A DNA stretch of 64,000 nucleotides from Symsagittifera roscoffensis (taxonomy: Eukaryota > Xenacoelomorpha > Acoela > Convolutidae), in the NCBI RefSeq assembly GCF_963678635.1, contig NC_087065.1, forward strand, positions 11,677,579 through 11,741,578. The letters are read 5' to 3'. Every line of letters starts with the position of its first letter. Positions within the stretch are counted from its first letter, which is position 1. The position numbers and the translations under genes are program-made. Shown in pieces: positions 33,917 through 44,400 of this stretch. The notes under the pieces are model-generated. The model made no database searches, had not been told where the DNA came from, and saw nothing but the letters and a program-made list of their open reading frames with translations.

Positions 33917-36900
33917 ATGATGATTGATCAGAGAAATCCGAAAACATCGCGAGCTGATTGCACTAGCGGTTGTAGAAAACAAGCGAGACTCTATATTTCG
34001 CCCAAACATGAAGGAAGTTTCCAGAAATTTTCATCTGTCATTCGCAATCGGTCAATCATAACTTACTTATTACTTGCCGCTTTTCTTCTACAAAACACAA
34101 CGCCAATTGAAGCTACCGAAAAAGTTCCCAACAATGGTCAAGATTATTCGACATCCGAAAATTCTCAATCAAAAATTTCAATTGAGACAAAATTGGGAAT
34201 ATATATTTTAGTTTTAAAAAACAGAATCTAAACGAGTATTTTCACTACAGCGTTGATTTCATTTCGACGAACGAAAAGAAAAAACCAAAGTGGGAACTTA
34301 AAAGGCCAATTTCTCAAATAGAGTTGCAAAAAACTGAAAAATAGACCAGAACCAAATAAGCATGAGATTTGGCCAGAATTGATCTGGTGCAACTTTTTTT
34401 GCGAAATTCAGACCCAAAACTCAGCACATTTTGGTTTCTTTTAGTCAAATACAAACTACGCCTAACTACTGGGTTGATTGTTGAGCAAAATATGTAGCTT
34501 ACAAAATTAAGAGGTAGTATGGAATTTCTAAAATAAATTTTACAAAATACAAAAATTGTAATTAGAAAACATTTTTGAAGCATTTTCTCGCATTTATGGA
34601 GATTATTCCTTTCTTGGAATTTTGGGGCTTCTTAAGAGGCTCACTTTTATATAACTTGCTCAGCGATTGACTCGGTAGTATAGGTGTACTTTTTGATTGT
34701 TTTTAAGTATTTTTTGGGGCAAAGTCTTGGGTCCGAAATTCACAAAAAATGAACTTGAGTAAATCTGGCAAAAAAGGAAGCAGATTTTATTCCCATCACT
34801 TTTTTGACGAGAGGCAACCCAATTTTTAAAAAGACGTGTTTAAAATTTTTAATTTTGTTCGACTTATCTGTTAAATAATTTAAATCAGCACTATACTGAC
34901 GCGTTCTTTGAGAATTTTTTCGCGAATCCAAATATAACCAAAAGCGTTTTAATATGATAGACACTTCTACCCTTACGAGCTTTCTTTGAGACTTTCAAAA
35001 TGAGGGCGAGAAAAAACACATTACGCCATAGTTTCTTCTCTTTGCGATTTTTATCTGTTTACACTTCCAGACTATAACCAATCAATCCAGCCCATTATCA
35101 CTAACAAATAAAAAAAAATCTGTTTAAAAAACAATACTTATCACTAACTAAAAATAAAACAATAAAACAAAAAAGGTCTAACTAAAACTTTTCATTTTTT
35201 TCATGATTTTCTTCTTTTTTATAATTTTGATTAAAAACCTCACAAGGTGGGAAAAATCAGCGCTACTTGCACGATAACCAAACATCCTTCTTTCTACTAG
35301 GCACTATTTCTACAATACGTGTTATCAACTGTATAATTATTTTTATTTTCACTGAACGAAAGTTATTTTTCAAATAAAACCAAAACTTAACCCTCTTTGC
35401 ACGCTCGGATGTCTAACTTGTGTTTTCTGCGTGGAATTAGCCCCTAGAGTACCCCGTCGGAATGAGTTAAACTTCAAGTTCAAGGACGACTACTACGACT
35501 ACGAGTATGGAGAGGGAGATGAGAGAACTAGAGTGGAGACTGTATTCAGATCCAGACACTTCATGCCCCTGTTGCAGCCGAGGGAGGAGTCATGTTTCAC
35601 GGTCAATCTCAAGAAACACGACACACTCACTGTGTCAATGCAGGTCAGACTGATCAAGACAATTATTTGATTGCCTAAAATTTTTATTTCAATCACAAAC
35701 TTTGAAAAGAACCGTTCAAAGCCAAATCTTTGAAAAAATATAATTATAATCTAAAACGCGTTTAAATTAAATGCCCTGTTTTCCTTTCAGAAGTTTGACT
35801 TACAAGCAAAAGACAATGAACCTCCAGAATGGCCTGCCAATGGTTTTTACTCAGATAAAAAAAATGTGAAAGTGCTCTAGATTTAGCTTTTGATAAGTCC
35901 TAATATTGAAAATCTTTCATAAACGAAGGGTGAAGTCTAACATAGCTCCATAATTTTTGGATCACAAAGACTATTATTCAAACTGCATCTGAGTCAACTG
36001 ATCAATTCGATTTTCAGTTGGAAAAAATTTCACAGGAAGTTTCTCCGTCACTGCTTGACAAAATCAGTTGATATACAAAAAAAAGATTAAATCGATTCCA
36101 GGTTTTGAGAGGCGGGGATGGTAAACTGTGGCTGTTCATCCGAGACCAGCAGACCAAGAAACACCTGGATCCTATGGCACCCTCCAAGCAGACCAACAGA
36201 CAAGTCAAAACACCCCACGATGGTAAGAACAGAGTTAGTTAACGACTCGAAACAAGAAGTATTTCAGCCACTCCACCTTTACAAACTATTCAACTAATTC
36301 ATTTCAAAACGTTTTTAATGATATGATTTTTTTCCACGAAAACAAAAAGTTTCCCTATTAGTTTTGCAATTGAGTTTTCCAATTGCCAGGAGTGTTTTTT
36401 TTTGCAATCAGGGCACAAAATATAATGAAGTTGGTCAATTGAATCAACAAAAAATTGGGATAATGATGAACTCATTTGTGTCTAGGTAGTTTCGACATCT
36501 GTTTGAGCAACCGATGGGGTGCATCCTCACCAAAAGTGGCCTCTCTTGACATTTCCATATACCAACAACCAGACACTGTAGTTACCCCCACGGGCATCGC
36601 AGAGGCTGAAAATTTAGAACGAAATGAGGGGAGTTCAAGTGTAGACACTGAACAAGATGATCCATTCAGAGCAGGAGAAGAGGCTGAGAAGAAAAAGAGG
36701 GAAGAGGAAGAGAAAAACTACCTCGTCAACCTAGACGCAATCAAGGTCTGCTTTACTTTTTATTTGGAGCAAAATCAAGTAATCGTAATTTTAGAGGTCG
36801 ATTTGTCTGGATCTGAAGATAATTCAAAGCAAAGTCATTATCATATAATTTCTTCAGTTTCACGTCAGACGCGGTTGAATGAAAAATTACGACCTGGTTA

Positions 36901-37309
36901 ATATTCCAAGACAAACTTTGTACCGCTTTTTCGCTTGCCGCGATTAAAAAAAAACAGCCTTGAAACGTATTCAGACAATATTGGTCTGGCTATACAGAAT
37001 GGTTGAAAAGGTTTCATTAGGTCTGGCTTTATTATGCGGATTCATTTATTCCAGGTCCACATCAGGTCACTCCAGATGAAGATCGGCCGGTCTCGAGTGG
37101 CGATCATGAGGGCCAGATCCTTAGTCATAAAAGACGCTTTCTTCCAGTCAGACCAGCAGAGATGGATCAACTCACTGTCCACTTTAGTATGTGTGTGCAT
37201 GGTAGTGGTATATGTATCCGAAGTGTACCTTATTCGAAGATGGTTCAGCGACACTCGAGGATCTGCTAAGAAAGTGTACAGGGATACTGGCATGCGGATC
37301 GGATTGTAA
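33917..37309 (+). CDS. p24/TMED family cargo receptor (GOLD domain, divergent)
   Basis: Exons 35441-35643, 36102-36222, 36486-36745 and 37055-37309 join in consistent phase and end in TAA. They encode a GOLD domain (ESCFTVNLKKHDTL, VLRGGDGKLWLFIRD, GSFDICLSN) with the two conserved cysteines. A charged coiled-coil linker, one membrane segment (LSTLVCVCMVVVYVSEVYLI) and a short basic tail follow. TMED proteins cycle between ER and Golgi in COPI/COPII vesicles. Exon 33917-34136 is a less certain first exon. It has a hydrophobic signal-like stretch (ITYLLLAAFLL), and its phase-1 end fits, but its donor GTCAAG is weak. Total about 352 residues, longer than the usual 200-230, because of an N-terminal extension, an acidic DDYYDYEYGEG stretch and an EEAEKKKREEEE linker. 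No KKXX signal at the C-terminus. Confidence 0.8.
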
Positions 37310-37352
37310 ATATTGAGATTAAACCAGCAGTAACTTAAAATGATTGGTGGGA

Positions 37353-37358
37353 AATAAA
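37353..37358 (+). terminator. Polyadenylation signal of the TMED gene
   Basis: AATAAA lies 44 bp after the TMED stop codon and 29 bp before the LTR of copy 3. The cleavage site would be at or very near the insertion point. Confidence 0.75.
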
Positions 37359-37386
37359 CTATTTTTATTAAAATATATGTACGCAT

Positions 37387-37994
37387 TGTAACATTCGTCT
37401 ACTGCAGTCACACATGAGGCTTAAGAAAAATAGGCCCTATAACTATTGGCTCAAGAGTCAGGGACACTATCTCTTGTGTTTTTCTACCTCAAATCAGTCG
37501 GAGCCAATTCGGTTCGTTTGTGACATGAGACTACGACCCGTTACAGCTTAAAGGCTACTACTAAAATATCCCCCCACTCTAGAATTAAGAACGTCCTCAT
37601 ACTTAGGTCTCTAGATACCCAAAATACATGAACGCCGTTAAAAACCGGGTTGGAACAATCCGTTAAGTTACTTTTATTTAGACAGTGGAACTTTGATCCA
37701 TTTCAGATGGATCAACCTAAAACTCGCCTTACCTCAACATAATAATCATAAAACACACTCTAGAAATTTAAATTTGTACTCACATTGTAGCACGCTCAAG
37801 AACTGGGAGTAATCAAGTCGGTAATCAACTCGAGAATCAAATAATATAATTAAAATGAGTTTAATGTTTGTCAGTTTTAACAACAAGAACAAGTTCGTAC
37901 TCCATTCGAATTTTTGAAAAACTTAATTTCACCCCAAAATCAAGTGCTCTTGCTTTTCTCAAGGTCAAACTTCCAAATATGACCGACTGGCACA
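37387..37994 (-). repeat. 3' LTR of copy 3, internally deleted
   Basis: Starts TGTAACATTCG and ends at GGCACA on the plus strand. Positions 37387-37902 match 59060-59574 almost exactly. About 298 bp present in the 5' LTR (59575-59872) is missing here, with CTCCA microhomology at the junction. The deletion removes the conserved hairpin. Confidence 0.88.
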
Positions 37995-38423
37995 TACTCC
38001 CCGGACTCAAGATCGATGTCCTCATCGCGTGCTGTCGTCTGCCAGTGAGTCCCCGAAAACCGAGTGTTGCTCAAGGTACAGTGCCAGTGATCATTTACAG
38101 AAGTTTGTAGCAGACTTAAGCTTATCTACACCCCAAAATTCACGGCCATGTAAAATTTTCACATTATCGCTAAACAGCAATCAAAATCTGCACACACCTG
38201 CACCTATGAATTCTCGCTTTTCAAGCCAATTATTTAAAAATTCTTTTGTCCCATTCAACTAGGAAATTGTCATGCAGCATTTTCGTTTATATAATAGATA
38301 TAGCATATTAATAACAATATCTTGTTTTGTTAAAATTTCTTTTTCGTGAACCCAGGTTTCACCCGGATCAACACTCAAGCCCCCTTTCCCTCTCAAGACT
38401 CAAGATCCATTCGAATCATCCAC
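37995..38423 (-). other. 3' UTR and candidate PPT of copy 3
   Basis: About 430 bp collinear with the 3' UTR of copy 2. The element strand reads CCGGGGAGTA immediately before the LTR, the probable plus-strand primer. A TATATAAA-like stretch near 38285 is shared with copy 2. No open frame. Confidence 0.6.
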
Positions 38424-41400
38424 TCACCTCGCACTCTTCGCCTTGGAGGTGCTGCACCCTGAAGTACTAGATACGGCAAACTGTCTCAACAGTTCTTCTT
38501 CATCATCGGAGCTAATCACGATTTCCTCCCAAGCCTTCAGCTGCTCGTAGGATCGCATCCATTCTCTTTGCTCCTGCAACCTCTTTGCCTGGTTGGGTAG
38601 TGCCTTCACCCTAGATTCCCGGTTCAAACAAAAGGAGTTGTGTAGGCTCAAGCTCACGTTCTTCGCCAGGTCCTCCTCTAGTATCGATTCCCTCGCTTTG
38701 GTATTGTCTCTAGACATTTTACCCACTCTCTTCCATCCTGTCGTGATCGCATTTCGATGGGTTAACAGGGGTCTCTTGAAAGCTTCTGGCCCAATCTCGG
38801 CCTGGAACTGTCGATACTCCTTTTGATGCTTTCTCATGTGATCTTTCGTTGTCACGTACAACCAAGACGTCAGTGTCGCCCGAAACCATGGAAAGTACCT
38901 CAAACGGCTCCATATGTGTCTGACTTCCGTCGGTATGGCGAATATTTTGCACGCAGTCTCAAACAACTCGAGTCTCCTGCTGTAGTCTATCGCGTATATT
39001 GACTCAGCCGTTGGCGTCGTTGCTTCCCGATACTTCGTCACATTCTCTTCTATCCATCTCAGAGCCAACATCGTACTCACTACTAAGAGCGTCACCTTCT
39101 GCCGGTGATCCGGTAGTCCGATCGACCGAAATTCTTCCATATCCCACACCAGGCAAAGGTTCTTGTGATCTGGATACCACACCGTTTGTGCCAAACAGTG
39201 GCATGGGCATTCTCCATGGGTGATCTCAATGCTCCTGAGGCTTCCAAAAGAGGCTTAAGCTCTATCATTTTCTCATGCATCGTGTCATTATCTTCCATGT
39301 TTGGAGCACCTCCCACAGGCTTTCCGATCACGTTTTGTCTCTCGTGATCGCTGGTATTCTCACTCTCCAACTTTAAAAATTCTTCTCCCCAGATTTCACT
39401 CAAGTCATCTCTCAATTCTTTTGGTACTATCCCTCTAATTTTTCTCAGCAACTTGTGCGAGTGATGCGATATCCGAGCCAACCTCACGCACTTGGGCACT
39501 GAGAAGGCCTTGTCCACCAATATTCTCTGGCTGGATGCTTCCACCATCGCCATGTGCAGTGGGTAGTGGCTTCCGCGCAAATTGGCCATCATTGACCCTA
39601 TCAGGGATTTTGCGTTCAATGGCAGGCCATAAGCTTCGCTCATGGGAAACCCCATTTCTGCCTCGAGACCAACCTTCCAGCTCCGGATATGCTTTTGAGT
39701 CACCTGCAACACTCCCGGCCATAATTCCACGCTCAACGCCGTCACTAAATGGTGTTCAGACTCTAGTCTTTCCAGTGACTGCAGACTACACATTCTCGAG
39801 AAGAATCCGAGAGCTGTTGCTATGTTCACCGTAGTTCTCGCGTAACACTCCGCTACTATTTGCACTTCACTTTTCTCCCTTTCCGTGATGTCTTCAAACC
39901 AAGTGACCAGGTCTTCTTTTTGAAAGGACAGTATTCTGACACATGACCGTCCATCGCAGGTGTGCTCTCCGTTCCGACACGTCGAATCCAGACAGCTACA
40001 CGGCTCCATCTTCTTTGCCGACCCGAGCTTGCTCGTCTTTTCGCCTGACTCCTGCGTCTGAGGTGAGATTAGCTTGTGCAACACACTCAACTTTGCCAGA
40101 TCTTCATCTTCCGTTGGTGCTAGCCTCACTCGCTCGGTGGTTTCCTCGATCAGACTCGCGTGGGGATGTGGACACCAGGAGGGTCTTAATAGCTTCCATA
40201 CAACTCCCAAGTTCGTGATTAACAAGCCATTTCCATCACCCATGTTCACTTCAACTCTCTTGTTCGAACGCGGTATGCTTACCACCTCTGGTGTTTTCTC
40301 AAGAATCAGGCCCAGGCTCGGCCCTTCTTTCTCTACCGTTTCTATTTCCATTATTCTTTCTGTCCAAAACTTCAGTAGCTCCGCCACCTCGTGGTTCCTG
40401 TGAGCGCCTCCAGTTTCTGAGTCTAAGAAGGGGTTGTAGGCTATTCCCATCACTCCTGACACGTATTGGTATTCCCCCTTCTCGCTGGGTCTCGAGTACT
40501 GCTCTGACGAGGCCAGGTTACGGTGAACATCATGCTCTTCTTCGAACTTCTTATTATAAAATCTCCGGACCTCGTCCAGCTTTCTGTGGTTCTCTAGGGA
40601 TAGTCTGGAACCATCTTCTTTTTCTATACCAGTACTCTGATACACGTTTAAGATAATTGTTGAGACTCTTTTTTCCACGGTTTTTTTTCCGCTTGCTCTC
40701 TGGTGGCATGCCAAGATGGTACTATCAGACATCATTGACATTATCCATCTCAAGAAACATGTGGCATCCTTCCTCCTAGCCAGGCTCAAGCCTGAATTGT
40801 CCCTAGCCACGTGTTGCATCAATGCTTGATACACATCTAAGTTTTTGCTTCCCAACTTCAGTCTATCATACGAGGTCAATGTCTCCAACTCTATTCCCAC
40901 CAGACTCCAGGTGAACATTAGTTGTCCTGCAGTTCTTACGAAGGGATTCGCCATTAATGGTGGTGCTGATGAGGATGTCCTCATTGCCTCTTCAAAATGA
41001 TCCTTCAACAAGTTCTGCCAGGACCTCTTCAGCTGATTCGCCACTTCTATTTTATTAACCTCGGCCTTTTGCTGGGTGGCCCAATTGCGTCGCTTGCGAG
41101 CTACTCCACTGTCCAATTTCTTCAAGCAGTCCTCCATTTCCTTTAATGTCTCGAAGGCCACCCACCACGTCCGGGAGGTGTTCCTCGTCTTGTTCCTCTC
41201 CAATGGATCACTCGTCACTTGCTTGACCGTGGCCTGGTGTGCCTTCGAGATCCATTCTTTGCCGACATCCACTTCCCATGTCTGTCCGTTCGTTGAACCT
41301 CTCTTTACGTTTATCTTCTGAGGCTTGAAGTCTTCCTCCGATGTCGAACTGGTGGAAACCTCTATTTCCCTCTCTACATCAAGTGGTCTTCTGAGCTCCG

Positions 41401-44400
41401 AGCTGCTCTTGTATGCCGCCGTCTTGCATCGAGCCAAAACCATGGGCGCCGTCTCTCTCAAGTTTCCTTCCGAAACAGCATCCACTGAAGGACTACCCAA
41501 TCCCTCCACTTCTCTCTTCCTCTTGCGAGTCTTCACATCTCTGCTTGAGGGTGTTGTAGCTATCATCACTGATTCGACCTCTCTGTCTACCCCCAATCCT
41601 TCCAACTCTTGCCTCCCCCCTGCTCGAGCCTTAAGGATATTAGTACTTTTAATCATATTACTAGTCCCAACCTTATCCCTTTTTATATCATCAACTATTT
41701 TATCTACAGTTTTTTGTCTCAGAGTAGAGCTGTCCTCACATTTTTCTTCTCTAGTCTTCGATCGTGAATTCCTCAGCTCTACCAGCTTGCTCAGCAGCTC
41801 TTTTCTCGCCTTCTCATCCAGGCCCGTTCCTATCAGAAGCTGTTCTCCAAATCTTACGACTGTGTCCCACAGTTCCTCCTTGAATTTGTCCAGCGTCGTC
41901 TCGCTGCCCGCTTCTTGATTGAATTCTTCCAAGAACTCCTGCCAAGCATCGTCCTTCAGGGACCCCAGGAATATGTCCCTGTTCCCTTCGAAAGTGTTCC
42001 TTTCCCTTTCCTCCGAGCTCAAGAGTATCATCCCCATATTGAAGGTCTCATTTGCCAATGGCAATTCCAGATTCTTCCGGGGGGACGGATTCAGAGGTGG
42101 GGTGGCAGTATCTGCCCAATTCTCCTCGCTCAAATCTTTCAACAGCTCTTGAGTGGTGAGCTTCTCCCCTGATGGCCCTGGTTCAGGTGTATTCCCCACT
42201 TCCATGTCTTCACCGGCTTCATTGAGAGTTTCATCCATACTCTCTTCTTCTGACTCATGTCTCCTTCTCTCGAGAATTTTCTTAAGCCGGTCCTCGACGG
42301 GTCCACTCCTCTTGTCTCCAGGCGTGTCCACTGACAGTGGTGATGGTGTCGTAGGGTCCAATTTCTTGTACTCCGTCAGGGCTACGTGCAGTTGACCTGC
42401 TGCATCTAGTTCTTTTCCCTCCTGTCTCACTTCCACCTGTTCTAAGCCATAGGCTGCCCTGTATTTTCTCGTTGCAAATTTCATGTCGTCCACCAATGCG
42501 ACGTGCCCCTCCATCATGATCATCCTGCCATCATCCCATATGGGTAGCATGTTCTCAAGTCCCTCCTGCTCAAGAGCTCTCAAGACCTTTCGCACCTCAT
42601 ATCCGGGGGGCTGCGAACCTCTCATCTTTTTCGCTTGCGTCGTCCACGAGTTTACCTTCGCCTCGCTAGTATGGAAGTAGACCGCCGCCGTGTAGCCGAT
42701 GAACAGGGGGTCCCAGCCATCAGTGAAAAACTTCTGCATTTCCTCCGTCGTCATCCTCACCATTATGGAGGGAACTACCAAGGGGCTGTTCATTCCCAAG
42801 GTCATCCTCCTGACTATCGGGTACTCAGGCATGGTGGCTGGGAGGATCTCTTTCTCCATTATGGCCTCCAGCTCCCTCTTGACCAGCACAAAGCATTCCT
42901 TCCAAGCAGGAATCCTCAAGATCTCTCGTCCGTCTGCCGTCAATGGGTTCAAGTTCCAAAACTTGGGATACATTTCGATGGGGCCCTCGCGCTTGCCTCC
43001 CATTCTACATTGCATTTGCCCCCTGAAGTTGTACACTATCAGCTCGGCATCTTTCACTTTTCCAAAGAGTACCGTGTTGCTCATTCGCGTTCTAAGCACC
43101 TCCTGCTGACACCAATTGAGCGCCGTCCCATCCAATATGCTGATCAGACTCAAGTGCGTCACAGAGTGACGATACGTTGTCACCAGGGGATCTGGGAATG
43201 CGTACGTCACTGCTGGACCATAAATGCAGGTCACCATCTCCTCTAGGCCCCGGATTATCCCCATAGGGTCCGACCTCATTGCCAGGCATAAGTCCGTCAA
43301 CAGAGGCATCCCTCTATTCATCTTCTTCCATTCTTCTCTCGAGGTTGGATTCTCATCTTCACCCGTCATGTGCCGATTCTGCATCATGAGGTATTGCACT
43401 AACAACGTCTTCAATCCTGCGGCACACTTGTAGGAGTAGTTTTCAATGCTCGAGTGGACTCTCCCCATAGACAGAGGCTCTCCACATTCCATCAATCGAT
43501 GAAACGACACCAATTCCCCATGGGTCAAGAGTAATAGTGCCAGATACCCATCAACTCGAAGTGTTTCTACTCCTCGACTAAACATGTATGCTGGGCCCAT
43601 GTTGAACAAGTATCTGGGATAGACCAGATACAAAGCCAAGAGCAGGCTGATGGGCATGCCCAGTATCTCCTGCACGAAGGCTCCAAAGATAGTCGCCGTG
43701 GTGCCGAACATTCCTGCCATGAATTCTTTTTCCCAGCAAGGACTCAAGAACTTGAGAATCTCGTGATCCCTCCTAGTCCTCAGCTCACCCTTGGCGTGCT
43801 CTCTCCAGAACCCTCCAATCGTCACTTCATTGGCGGCCGAGACGAATCTAGCCACCGTCATGTCTCTTACTTCGGCCAGCTCCAATTGTTTCTCCAGAAA
43901 ACTCCAGACTTGTTTCACGAGGGGTGGTGCTTCCTCCCTCGTCTTATTCGTGGCGTTCTCCAGCCTTGGTGTCAAAAATGGCCACCAGCCATTCTCTTGC
44001 GTCAAGCGATATTTCATCGATTCTAATTGCTTTTCCGTCTCAGCCACATTTCTTCTCTCGTTACTAGGACCTCTAGACTTGCTGGTGGAATTTGTGATCT
44101 TCACATCCATGCTCCGAAACCACAAGCTGGCCGTCAATTGGCTTATCGCCGGGTGATCGTCCCCAATGACTGGGCTGAACTTAATTTGCCTAGCAAAGTT
44201 CGATATCTCTAGCAAGAGCACCTCGTCTAATACAATCAGGATGTCGGCTAGTCCATAAAAGCCCCTCAGTGCATGAGATATGTCCGCCCATGCCGCCGCC
44301 AATTCTGACTTGCGAAGCCTCAGGTTCGATGGCTCCAACTCCCGATTGGGGGCTGCCATTAGAATCCACCATTCATTCCCCTCTGCTATTAGGATCAAGA

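Noticed and set aside
35790-35880. Extra TMED exon after CCTTTCAG at about 35790
   Set aside because: It would introduce a stop shortly after and break the GOLD domain. The join from 35643 to 36102 is in phase and restores the conserved SMQ-VLRGGDG sequence.
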